From contig JAMOUL010000106.1 of the NCBI GenBank assembly GCA_027062035.1, forward strand, positions 1-8,926: 8,926 nucleotides of DNA, given 5' to 3'. This DNA is from Candidatus Aminicenantota bacterium (lineage in GTDB: Bacteria; Acidobacteriota; Aminicenantia; S016-38). This document shows, piece by piece, positions 1 to 7,835 of this stretch (position 1 is its first letter; every line of letters starts with the position of its first letter). The position numbers were made by a program, and so were the translations under genes. The notes beneath the pieces were generated by a model. The model ran no database searches. It worked only from the letters and a program-made list of their open reading frames with translations, and was not told the DNA's origin.

Positions 1-142
1 TAATAACCCCCATTCTTATATGACTTTTATTTTAGTACAAAAGCTAATGATCGGCAATATGAGTACAATGTTGTTACACAGACACACTTAAGTGTGGATA
101 GGATGATTTATGATATCTATCAAATACAAAGATTAAATTAAG
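1..142. other. Gene-free stretch downstream of pbpC
   Basis: I see no coding region here. It is AT-rich, contains the palindrome at 83-96, and shows no strong intrinsic terminator for the pbpC transcript. It may include the upstream region of a gene beyond the left edge. Confidence 0.6.
83..96. repeat. Perfect 14-bp palindrome (CACACTTAAGTGTG) downstream of pbpC
   Basis: The two 7-base halves are exact inverted copies around TTAA. It lies 47 nt beyond the pbpC stop codon in an otherwise AT-rich gene-free stretch. As RNA it could form only a 5-bp stem with a 4-base loop and has no following T-run on the minus strand, so it is not a classical terminator. A symmetric protein-binding site for a gene further left is an alternative. 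Confidence 0.5.
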
Positions 143-2464
143 TTATTTTACTATAATGACATGGAATTTTATTTTTTTTGTCACACCAGCAGCATCCTGG
201 ACGACAACGGTATTCTCTCCCTCCGGAGGGGTTATTTTAAGGGTTTCGCCTGATACGGTTGTCCCTATAAACTTCCCGTTTAAGAACCAGTGTATTTTTC
301 CGTAAGACGAAAATGCCAGCAAGGGAACATATCGAGCATTCTTCACTCCTTCCACCGGCATATAAGTTCCTCCATTAACAGGAGACACCACTACAAGGCT
401 ATGGCTATCTTCGGAAATTTTACAATCCGGAGCATATGAAGGCGGTCTTCCCTTTCCTGTAATCCTCTGAACAGGAGGAGGAAAGATCAAAAGGGCTTTC
501 TCCACCAGTTCACCGGCTCTGTACTGTTTCCAGGGACACGCCCTGTAGCCTGTTTTCCTTTCCAGAATGAACTTTCTGTGGAAGGGACATTCCACGTGTG
601 GATGTGCGTCTTTCAGGACCTGGACAAGTTTCGTATGGGAACACCCTTCAGAGGGTTTATATCCTGAAAATCTACATACCCTTACATATTCCAGTTCCTT
701 TAAAGCCCTTCTTTCCCATGAAAACTTTCCATCCCATACTTCATTTTCTATAGACCTCAGTATGTCAAACATTATGGGGGAGGCTATTTTTGCCCCAACT
801 ATTCCCTCTGCCCCCTCACCGTTGAAATTTCCAACCCATACACCCACGGTGTATTTCCTGACAAAGCCTATGCTCCAGGCATCCCTTCTTCCCCAGGACG
901 TTCCCGTCTTCCAGTAAACCACTGTTCTGGGCATGGTAAAGCTTGCAAGATCCGGGGCATCCGGTCGGTTCCGCTTTCCAAGTGCCCTGAGCGTCAATAA
1001 AACTGCCCCTGGCCTGAAAATCTTCCTTTTATCCCTCCTTGTTCCCTCCACCAGTGTATAGTCCATGTAAACACCACCACGGGCCAGGGCGGAGTAAAGA
1101 TTGGTAAGTTCAAGAAGCCTAACATCCATTCCCCCGGTAATAACAGTTAGACCATAGTCTTCGGGGGAAAATGGTCCCACAAGTCCACCTGAGGCCAATC
1201 TGTCTATAAATTTTCTGTACCCGGTTCTTCGCAAAATCAAAACGAAGGGGATGTTCAGTGAATATGCAAGGGCATCCTCTGCCTTGACAAGTCCACTCCA
1301 TTTGCCGGAAAAATTTATAGGGGAAAAATTGCTGAACCTGTACGGTGCATCCTCTATCAACATTTCCGGATTTATAACACCTTCCTCTATGGCAAGGGCA
1401 TATAGAAACGGTTTCAATGCAGAACCAGGGGATCTGAAGGCGTAAAATCCCCGTACCTGCCCATCTATGCTTCTATCCCAGTAATCAAGGGAACCAACGA
1501 GCGCCCTGACCCTTCCTGTTTCGTTTTCTATAACCACCACACTGGCATTGGTGGCTCCAGAACTGAATATTGACTTTCTGTAGGAAGAAAGTATGCTTTC
1601 CACCCTTTTCTGAAGATACCTTTTTATGGTGCTTTTTATCTCCCTTTCCCCGGGATACTTGCTCAAAAGAAAATCAGATGCATGTGGCGCCTCAAAGGGA
1701 AAAGGTTTCCTGCCAGCAGGTAATGATGTGGCAACAGCTCTTTTATATTCTTTCTCATCAATTATCCCCCTCTTAAACATGCACTCAAGAACCCTGTCTC
1801 TGCCCTCCCTTAATTTCTTCATATCCTTGAAAATGAGGGGATTTCTCGGAAGCGATACCAGGAATGCTACCTGTTCCGGAGCAAGTTTATGGGGCAACTT
1901 TCCAAAATAGGCAAGGGAGGCAGCGCCCACGCCCTCAATATTTCCTCCATATGGGGCGAGGTTTAAATACATTTCAAGCACCCTGTCTTTCCCGAGCCTC
2001 AACTCAAACTGCAAAGCCCTGAAGCCTTCCACCAGTTTCGAAAGTATTGTTCTCTTTTTCGGCTCAACGATTCTGGCAAGCTGCATGGTTATGGTTGAAG
2101 CACCAGAGACAATTTTCCCTGCCTTCAAATTCTGAAATATAGCCCTTACCACGGAGAAGGGGTTTATTCCCGGATGATAATAAAAAAACCTGTCCTCGTA
2201 GCAGAGGGTGGTTTTTATAAGGAGGGGGTCTATTTCTTTCAGGGGAAGGAATACTCTCCACTTTTCATCCTGCGAGAGGGTGGTCCTCATCACCTCGCCG
2301 TCTGAATAGAGAATCTGCCGTGACCATGAAGGTTCAAGCTTCCCGGGCAGAGGATAAACCAGAAGTAAAACAATAAAAGCTATAAAGGGAAGTAGAAATT
2401 TAACGCTTTTTCTTTTCAACACTGAAAACATTGGATACTGTATTTGCATTTTTCTGAGGATCAT
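143..2464 (-). CDS. pbpC: Penicillin-binding protein 1C (bifunctional peptidoglycan glycosyltransferase/transpeptidase)
   Basis: A 773-residue class A penicillin-binding protein that should polymerise lipid II and cross-link peptidoglycan on the periplasmic face of the inner membrane. A short basic N-terminus precedes one membrane anchor (about residues 22-40). The glycosyltransferase family 51 domain follows: EDRFFYYHPG (90-99, catalytic Glu90), GASTITMQLAR (121-131; Met where many class A PBPs have Gln, as I recall for PBP1C) and the third motif with Glu146. The transpeptidase domain shows SALK (348-351, nucleophile Ser348), SLN (402-404) and KTGT (519-522). A cysteine-rich linker (Cys597, 608, 626, 643) leads to a C-terminal beta domain (about 685-771) like the BiPBP_C domain typical of PBP1C. 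The start at 2464 is chosen because AGAGGAG lies 9 nt upstream; later Met codons (residues 6 and 12) lack such a site. It is the second gene of an operon and overlaps the A2M gene by 65 nt. All catalytic motifs are intact. The family is certain from the motifs; the role in wall repair beside A2M is inferred from the known gene pairing. Confidence 0.96.
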   Translation of the reverse strand: MILRKMQIQYPMFSVLKRKSVKFLLPFIAFIVLLLVYPLPGKLEPSWSRQILYSDGEVMRTTLSQDEKWRVFLPLKEIDPLLIKTTLCYEDRFFYYHPGINPFSVVRAIFQNLKAGKIVSGASTITMQLARIVEPKKRTILSKLVEGFRALQFELRLGKDRVLEMYLNLAPYGGNIEGVGAASLAYFGKLPHKLAPEQVAFLVSLPRNPLIFKDMKKLREGRDRVLECMFKRGIIDEKEYKRAVATSLPAGRKPFPFEAPHASDFLLSKYPGEREIKSTIKRYLQKRVESILSSYRKSIFSSGATNASVVVIENETGRVRALVGSLDYWDRSIDGQVRGFYAFRSPGSALKPFLYALAIEEGVINPEMLIEDAPYRFSNFSPINFSGKWSGLVKAEDALAYSLNIPFVLILRRTGYRKFIDRLASGGLVGPFSPEDYGLTVITGGMDVRLLELTNLYSALARGGVYMDYTLVEGTRRDKRKIFRPGAVLLTLRALGKRNRPDAPDLASFTMPRTVVYWKTGTSWGRRDAWSIGFVRKYTVGVWVGNFNGEGAEGIVGAKIASPIMFDILRSIENEVWDGKFSWERRALKELEYVRVCRFSGYKPSEGCSHTKLVQVLKDAHPHVECPFHRKFILERKTGYRACPWKQYRAGELVEKALLIFPPPVQRITGKGRPPSYAPDCKISEDSHSLVVVSPVNGGTYMPVEGVKNARYVPLLAFSSYGKIHWFLNGKFIGTTVSGETLKITPPEGENTVVVQDAAGVTKKIKFHVIIVK
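2400..2464 (-). other. 65-nt coding overlap of the A2M gene and pbpC
   Basis: The last 20 A2M codons plus stop and the first 21 pbpC codons share this DNA in different frames. The A2M frame ends in FSVEKKKR and the pbpC frame reads through MILRKMQIQYPMFSVLKRKS. The shared bases therefore encode a basic tail in one protein and the basic pre-membrane segment in the other. The overlap is longer than the usual 1-8 nt between co-translated genes. Confidence 0.85.
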
Positions 2465-5400
2465 ACATGAGTACTCCTCTGGCTGGCGGGAAGAAAAACT
2501 CTCCCGGGGTTACGGCTCTGAGCATAACGTAATAATAGGATAATCCTTTACGAAGGGTGGTAAATACGATTACCCTATCGTCCCTCACATCCAGATATTC
2601 CGGGTTTATGGTTTTCAAAGTGCGGGTCCATCCTGGTAAAAGTGATGGGTTAAGCCTGGGATTCTCAATCTCGAGACCCGCTGGAACAGGAATTTCCATT
2701 GCAGCATTACGGTAATATCCTTCTGAGTTTACCCAGAATCTCAGCACCAGCATGTCTCCCTGGGTTGCTCTGAAGGTTTTTCCGCCATCCTTTGTTAGAA
2801 TTTCCCTTCCTATGGTAAATCCCTTGCCATAAGGTGAAAAACTCCTCTGATTTCTGGAAAATCCTGTATTTTGTATAGTGAGGTAAACTGTTCCTTTACC
2901 TTTATATTCCAGCTCAAGCTTATCGTAAAGGGCAGCGTTTTTAAGATTGTAGGTTATGATTCCTCTCCCCTTCTTTCCCTTTACCTTCCTGTCGTTGGCT
3001 CTGAGAATCACATCAAAATTCCCGACAGACCCATGTTTATCCATGTAAAGCCCGAGGGAAAGTAGAGACCATGCAAGTTCCTGAGTGGTGTAATAGTAAC
3101 TTCTTCTCCTGGTCAGTCTGGTAACTATGTCCTCCACAAGACCTTTTTCATCCGGATGGAATGGGTTCACCGATTCCATTATGTAAAGACTGAGGGCCAG
3201 TGCCTTTAATTCGCTGTAAAAGTTATGATAAAGCCTCCTACCCTTCTTTATTTCCATTTTTAGCGCTTCATCAAGAAGTTTTCTTGCCAGTTTCCTGTTT
3301 CCAAGTTCATTCATAACCCCTGCAAACCAGAGCACATCCTCTCTGGTAAGATCCTTTGACCTGGCCTTCATCAGGAGCTCAGACTTTAAATTTGGATCCT
3401 TTTCAAACATTCCGCCCCTTGCAAGAACGTAAAAGGTAATACCGTCCTTTTTCCTTGTGAATTTCAGATAGGACAGGGCTGCCTTTATCACAGAATCAGG
3501 CACTGAAAATCCTGCTGATTTTGCCTCAAGAAGAACGAATGTAGCATAGGCTGACGACCATCCTGCTGGAGTTCTTCCACCCGGCCAGAAGGAAAATCCT
3601 CCTGTGATGGTCTGCATGGAGATTATCCTGCTTATCCCGTATTGAGTCATGTTAATGTACTCTTCCCTGGTCCTTTCAGGAGCCACAAGGGGCATCAGGG
3701 GTGCAAGTCTTACCAGAACAAGTGTGGAGGTGGAGGTCTGTTCTATACATCCGTAGGGATAGTGAATCAGATAGGAAACATGGGCTAAAGCTGAAGCTCC
3801 GGGAAACGGTGAAACGATTAATTTTGCCCTGTGTGCCTTTGGTATCCAGTTCGCAAAGTAGGGTCGCAGGTCTAATTTCCCTTCCCTATCCATAGTAACG
3901 ACCTGATTATCTGTAACATATGGAAGGCTGGGATAAAGGGGTATAGAAAAGTCCTGCGAATATTTCTCCCCTTCAGTTTCTGCATGCACCCAGATTTTTA
4001 CAGTTCCCGGCTCTCCACCTGCAGTCCCATCCACCCACAGGATTTCCCTTTTTCCTGGCTTAAGGGTAAGGGTTTCTTCCTTTGTAAGGGTTGCCCCCTC
4101 AGCAGATATTCTCAATTTAACTTTTTTTGCCCTGTCCGTTGTGTTCAAAAGGGTTATGGGCAAAGAAAACCTGTCCTCTGTGGAAAGGAATCTGGGTACA
4201 GTGGGAGAAACATAGACATCCCTTTTAACAATAACGTATTTTTCAGCTGAACCCAGGGCTTCAGGGGTAACAGCTTCCACCATAACCCTTAATTTTCCCT
4301 GGTATTCAGGAACTTTAAACCTCACACTTGCTACACCCCTGGAGTCTGACTCCACTATACCGCTCCAGTATGAAACCACCTGTGCAAAGCGGGGCTGGGT
4401 AAATTCTTCTTCTTTAGCTACAAACCCACCACCGGTTTGAGCCATATATTTTCTCACTATCCAGCCAAAACTTTCAGAAGTTCTCAAGAACAGTCTCATG
4501 GCCCTCAGAACTCCGGAATAGACGTCCGGAGTCTTAAATCTGGTTATCTGTAAAATTCCTTCATCTACAACTGCCACCGTGGCTCTAAACTTCTTCCTGG
4601 CCTTTATTCTTATCTCCATTTCCCTTGATGGCTTAATTTCCTGAGGAGCTTCTATCTGCACGTTCAATTTTAATTTTTTGGGTCTTATTTTTATCCTTTT
4701 TACCCCGAAGGCTCTGGAAACGAGATAATTCTTTCCAGACCTTACAAGAAGCGCTGTGACATATACATTGGGCACCCCTTCTGGGAGTTCAAATGTCCAG
4801 GAAGCGGTCTTTCCCTTTGCTTCCCTCCAGGTGTAGGAATAAACCCTATCAAGCTCAACTGTCCAGAGTACCTTTCCTTCAAAGGGCAACTTTATCTCTG
4901 CTGTAACCCTATCGCCCTCGTCGCCTTCAGTCTTATTAACACTTATCGGAAGGACATCAGGGGACTCCGGTCTTGCACTGACACCCCAGCCCCATCCGTA
5001 AACGATGGTCTGGGAAACTGTTCCGTTTTCCCTGTCTATAACTTCTATTAAATAGTCCTCGTAATTACTCTGCGGAACAAAAGAAAAGGAAAACTTCCCG
5101 TCCCTGACTTCCACATCCCTATCAGTTATTACAGGGAGCTTTTCAACGCTTCTTTCCCATCCAAAATCACTATAATAACTATAGGTATAGTAATACAATA
5201 AATTGTATATATTATACGAAAGCCTTGCTTTGCCAGAATAAGGTTTACAATCGGGTCTCAGAAGTACTCCCTGAATTCGCACAGGATTTCCAGAAATTGT
5301 TCTCCTGGAGGAAGGTTTAAGCCCAATATAAAACGGTTTAGGGTGAATTATAGTCGAGATACTCCTTTTGGTGGTTCTCCCGCTTCCTCCCTCAGAAACT

Positions 5401-7718
5401 TCCACCCTCAAAGTAAGCCGCAAAGGCAGGGAGCTTTCTCTCGCATCCTTCATGGAGAAACTGATCTTTGCTCTGCCCTGACTATCAAGCTCTCCTTCGG
5501 GAATTTCAACTCTCCAGGATGTTTTTCCCCGCTCACTTTTAACCTTACCAAATGAATACCCCATATATCCGCTGCATTGAGGATAAACTGCTTCTGCTAT
5601 AGCCCATCCAGAATAATTTTCCCCTGAGGCAGGGGCGCCGAACAGATACCTTGCTTCGACCTCAGCAGAAATAGATTTTCCGGGATCTATTTGTTCCGGT
5701 AATTTTAGATCCACGCTCATTCTCTCGGGGACGAAGGTTTCAACAAATATGAAATATGTGAATATGTTCTTATCCCCTACGTAAAGCTCAAGGGCATACT
5801 TGCCTGTTGGGGAAGTAGAAGCGGTTGGAAAACTGAACTGGACGAGACCATCCTTTCCTGTTTTTCCATTAAGGGTAACAAAGCGATTTCCCCTGGGATC
5901 TCTCACAACAAGTTTTACAGGGATGGAAAGCCCTCTATAGGTTCTTGCCTCCCTCACAAGTACCGCAAAATTGATCTTTTCTCCAGGTCTATATAGGTTT
6001 CTTTCTGGATAAATAAACCCGATGTATGGATGGAACCTGCCTTCCCCTGAAATATCATATGCTTCCATGGGAAGAAGGGAAGTATTAAAGTGGAGATATG
6101 TCCATTGCTTCGCCTTCCTGGCAAAAATAACGTATGGAGAACGTTCCTTCCTGTCCGTCTCAATAAGGCAAAATCCTTCGCTGTTTGTAGCACAGGTCCC
6201 AAGAAGAAAGTTTTTGGAAGTCCTTACTTCTATGCTTGTTGCCACCTGAGGTTTGAGGGTTGCAGAGTCTATTGTCCATACATAGAGTTTACCCGCATAC
6301 CATTTGGCTATTATGGACAGGTCGGAAACCACAAGTTGAATACTGTCCTCTACGGTTCTTCTGTTTGAGGTTTGTCCCGACAATACAACAGAATAAATTC
6401 CATCCCTGTCGGCATTTATGTAATCTTTCAGATTCAGCCAGAGAAGGTTACCCTTCGAAGGAAGGGCTATCTTCTGGGAGAAAATCCTTTCGCTGTACTG
6501 ATCTATATAGTCCTTATCCCCATAATCCTTTGAATACCAGAAGACAACATTTTCCGGAGGCATGTAATCTATGGAAAGCTGTAAGCTTTTCAAACCCTCA
6601 GCCTTTACCGGAATTTTCCAGTCTCCCTGCCGTCCGAAGTACTTACCTCTGTAAAGGAACCTGAGTTTTCCCTTTCTTGGTGGAATCTTCGCATATGCCT
6701 TAAAATCCTGCTGGAGAACTGCTCCGTTCTCGTCCTCAATACCGGAAAGCAGGGTTATTGTATAAAATCTTTCCGGAATAAAATCACCGGTAATATAGAT
6801 CAGATTACCCGCGGCGATGACTTTAAAGGGTATCTCAGGGGATACCAGCACTCTGGTCTGCACACTTTCATTTATTAGTTTTACCCTTGTTCCCGGAGAA
6901 TTAGCTCTGAGCTTTATTATATAACCTGTACCCTTCTCCTTTACACCTGAGAAGCGAAATACAAGGGGTCTTTGTCCAAATCTTACAGTTACCTCTCTTG
7001 TTATGGATTCCTTTAATATAGCTCCCAGCTCGCTCTTCATACCTTTTTGCAGAACGATCTTAAATTTAGCAGGAACTCTGGAAACCGGAATATCTACATA
7101 AACTATCTGATTATCCGACCCAATTCTTATGCTGGCTGGTTGTACCTCTTTTCCTTCCTCATCAAAAACGCGAATGGATTTTTCGAATTCCGCCCTTTTA
7201 ACAGGGAAATTAAAGTGAAGTTCTATTGTAGCAGAATATCTGCGGGTGGATGTTACAGACACATTGAGAAGCTTTAAGGAAGGGGTTTTGAACGAAAACT
7301 CCCTTGTGGCCAGTTTAACCTTCTTTCCCGGATATGGTACCGACAGAAGAACTATTCTGTATTCACTATCCGGCAAAGGCTTCTTTTTAAAATCGACCTC
7401 AAAGGTTCTGGGATTTATCCATCTTCCCGAGGCAGGAATAGACGGGTTTATTTTGATGTAGCTGGCAAGCATTTTCTCAGATATCGTTATACCCTTAGCT
7501 CCATGAAACGACCTATCAAAATAAAACACAAGCTTTCCCGGAAGATAATTCAACTCTCCGCTCGGATTTATCTTTACATTTACTACGGTTTCTGCTTTTC
7601 TGGAAACAGCCCTGGAAGTTCTCTTCTCTTCCCGGGTTTTGCACCCGAAAAATCCGGAAAATAATATCACAAAGGATAGACCTATAAGCAGGCCTCTCCA
7701 GAGATTTTTCTTTCTCAA
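2400..7718 (-). CDS. Bacterial alpha-2-macroglobulin family lipoprotein (thioester protease trap)
   Basis: About 1772 residues from the TTG start (numbering here). The N-terminus MRKKNLWR, a hydrophobic stretch and FFGC (Cys26) form a lipoprotein signal, so the protein is probably lipid-anchored in the periplasm. Residues about 50-550 look like successive beta-sandwich (macroglobulin-like) domains. The A2M_N type domain (about 562-657) carries YRPGE (576-580). The bait-region domain ends with VAVVDEGIL (1048-1056), and the central A2M domain (about 1107-1197) follows. The thioester domain (about 1302-1562) has the intact motif CIEQ (1324-1327), preceded by YPYG, and GGFSFWPGG (1373-1381). A C-terminal macroglobulin domain closes the protein. 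In this family protease cleavage of the bait exposes the Cys-Gln thioester, which links covalently to the attacker. It resembles E. coli YfhM (about 1650 residues) but is over 100 residues longer, mostly before the thioester. A longer version would start at ATG 7757 (1785 residues), but its Shine-Dalgarno match is weak and it would give an unusually long signal n-region. It is followed by the overlapping pbpC. Confidence 0.95.
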   Translation of the reverse strand: MRKKNLWRGLLIGLSFVILFSGFFGCKTREEKRTSRAVSRKAETVVNVKINPSGELNYLPGKLVFYFDRSFHGAKGITISEKMLASYIKINPSIPASGRWINPRTFEVDFKKKPLPDSEYRIVLLSVPYPGKKVKLATREFSFKTPSLKLLNVSVTSTRRYSATIELHFNFPVKRAEFEKSIRVFDEEGKEVQPASIRIGSDNQIVYVDIPVSRVPAKFKIVLQKGMKSELGAILKESITREVTVRFGQRPLVFRFSGVKEKGTGYIIKLRANSPGTRVKLINESVQTRVLVSPEIPFKVIAAGNLIYITGDFIPERFYTITLLSGIEDENGAVLQQDFKAYAKIPPRKGKLRFLYRGKYFGRQGDWKIPVKAEGLKSLQLSIDYMPPENVVFWYSKDYGDKDYIDQYSERIFSQKIALPSKGNLLWLNLKDYINADRDGIYSVVLSGQTSNRRTVEDSIQLVVSDLSIIAKWYAGKLYVWTIDSATLKPQVATSIEVRTSKNFLLGTCATNSEGFCLIETDRKERSPYVIFARKAKQWTYLHFNTSLLPMEAYDISGEGRFHPYIGFIYPERNLYRPGEKINFAVLVREARTYRGLSIPVKLVVRDPRGNRFVTLNGKTGKDGLVQFSFPTASTSPTGKYALELYVGDKNIFTYFIFVETFVPERMSVDLKLPEQIDPGKSISAEVEARYLFGAPASGENYSGWAIAEAVYPQCSGYMGYSFGKVKSERGKTSWRVEIPEGELDSQGRAKISFSMKDARESSLPLRLTLRVEVSEGGSGRTTKRSISTIIHPKPFYIGLKPSSRRTISGNPVRIQGVLLRPDCKPYSGKARLSYNIYNLLYYYTYSYYSDFGWERSVEKLPVITDRDVEVRDGKFSFSFVPQSNYEDYLIEVIDRENGTVSQTIVYGWGWGVSARPESPDVLPISVNKTEGDEGDRVTAEIKLPFEGKVLWTVELDRVYSYTWREAKGKTASWTFELPEGVPNVYVTALLVRSGKNYLVSRAFGVKRIKIRPKKLKLNVQIEAPQEIKPSREMEIRIKARKKFRATVAVVDEGILQITRFKTPDVYSGVLRAMRLFLRTSESFGWIVRKYMAQTGGGFVAKEEEFTQPRFAQVVSYWSGIVESDSRGVASVRFKVPEYQGKLRVMVEAVTPEALGSAEKYVIVKRDVYVSPTVPRFLSTEDRFSLPITLLNTTDRAKKVKLRISAEGATLTKEETLTLKPGKREILWVDGTAGGEPGTVKIWVHAETEGEKYSQDFSIPLYPSLPYVTDNQVVTMDREGKLDLRPYFANWIPKAHRAKLIVSPFPGASALAHVSYLIHYPYGCIEQTSTSTLVLVRLAPLMPLVAPERTREEYINMTQYGISRIISMQTITGGFSFWPGGRTPAGWSSAYATFVLLEAKSAGFSVPDSVIKAALSYLKFTRKKDGITFYVLARGGMFEKDPNLKSELLMKARSKDLTREDVLWFAGVMNELGNRKLARKLLDEALKMEIKKGRRLYHNFYSELKALALSLYIMESVNPFHPDEKGLVEDIVTRLTRRRSYYYTTQELAWSLLSLGLYMDKHGSVGNFDVILRANDRKVKGKKGRGIITYNLKNAALYDKLELEYKGKGTVYLTIQNTGFSRNQRSFSPYGKGFTIGREILTKDGGKTFRATQGDMLVLRFWVNSEGYYRNAAMEIPVPAGLEIENPRLNPSLLPGWTRTLKTINPEYLDVRDDRVIVFTTLRKGLSYYYVMLRAVTPGEFFFPPARGVLMYDPQKNANTVSNVFSVEKKKR
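2474..2480 (-). promoter_or_regulatory. Ribosome-binding site of pbpC inside the A2M coding sequence
   Basis: The minus strand reads AGAGGAG, followed by 9 nt and the ATG at 2464. It lies 72-80 nt before the end of the A2M stop codon and decides the pbpC start. A second ATG (2468-2466) is in the A2M frame and encodes an internal Met. The position implies that ribosomes translating the end of the A2M gene pass over the pbpC initiation site, consistent with translational coupling. Confidence 0.75.
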
Positions 7719-7722
7719 AATC

Positions 7723-7728
7723 CCTCCT
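7723..7728 (-). promoter_or_regulatory. Ribosome-binding site supporting a TTG start for the A2M gene
   Basis: The minus strand reads AGGAGG, then GATT, then TTG (7718-7716). The spacing of 4 nt is slightly short, but the match to the anti-Shine-Dalgarno is complete. Starting here gives a compact lipoprotein signal with Cys at residue 26. The upstream ATG at 7757 is preceded only by a weak GAGAGTGGA. Confidence 0.65.
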
Positions 7729-7745
7729 AAATGATTTTTTCTTAT

Positions 7746-7751
7746 ACTATA
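7746..7751 (-). promoter_or_regulatory. Candidate -10 element for the A2M-pbpC operon
   Basis: The minus strand reads TATAGT (five of six to consensus). Transcription would begin near 7740, giving a leader of about 20 nt that carries the AGGAGG site. If used, the ATG at 7757 would lie upstream of the transcript, which agrees with the TTG start. The -35 position (TAAATG) is poor, so this is weak. Confidence 0.3.
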
Positions 7752-7824
7752 ATACATATATCCACTCTCATTTAAAAATTTTGTTTTTATATGAAATTAA
7801 TACTATTTAGAGCATTATACTTTC

Positions 7825-7831
7825 AGGAGGT
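7825..7831 (+). promoter_or_regulatory. Ribosome-binding site of the porin-like gene
   Basis: AGGAGGT is followed by CAAG and ATG at 7836. It is a near-perfect Shine-Dalgarno at close spacing and sets the start 45 nt downstream of the first in-frame ATG (7791). Confidence 0.85.
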
Positions 7832-7835
7832 CAAG

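Larger units (their letters stand above)
7719..7835. promoter_or_regulatory. Divergent AT-rich intergenic region with promoters of both transcription units
   Basis: These 117 bp separate the starts of the divergent A2M and porin-like genes and must hold both promoters unless transcription enters from elsewhere. The stretch is far more AT-rich than the genes. Several -10-like hexamers are present: on the minus strand TATAGT (7751-7746) and TATTAT (7754-7749), on the plus strand TATAAT (7748-7753) and TACTAT (7801-7806). No convincing TTGACA-like -35 sits at the right distance; TTGTTT at 7781-7786 (+) is the nearest. Exact start points cannot be called. Confidence 0.5.

Noticed and set aside
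2429..2449. Later Met codons (residues 6 and 12) as pbpC start
   Set aside because: Neither is preceded by a Shine-Dalgarno, whereas ATG 2464 has AGAGGAG at suitable spacing.
5157..5216. TATA-like motifs as an internal promoter
   Set aside because: The AT-richness is explained by the tyrosine codons of the A2M protein, and no -35 element or downstream start fits.
6260..6664. Plus-strand open frame of 134 codons inside the A2M gene
   Set aside because: It lies antisense to a well-supported domain-rich gene, has no Shine-Dalgarno or recognisable protein features, and looks like a shadow frame. The other short frames opposite A2M, pbpC and the porin-like gene are rejected for the same reason.
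7791..7835. Upstream ATG at 7791 as start of the porin-like gene
   Set aside because: It has no good ribosome-binding site and would bury the near-perfect AGGAGGT inside the coding sequence; the added 15 residues would also spoil the signal peptide.
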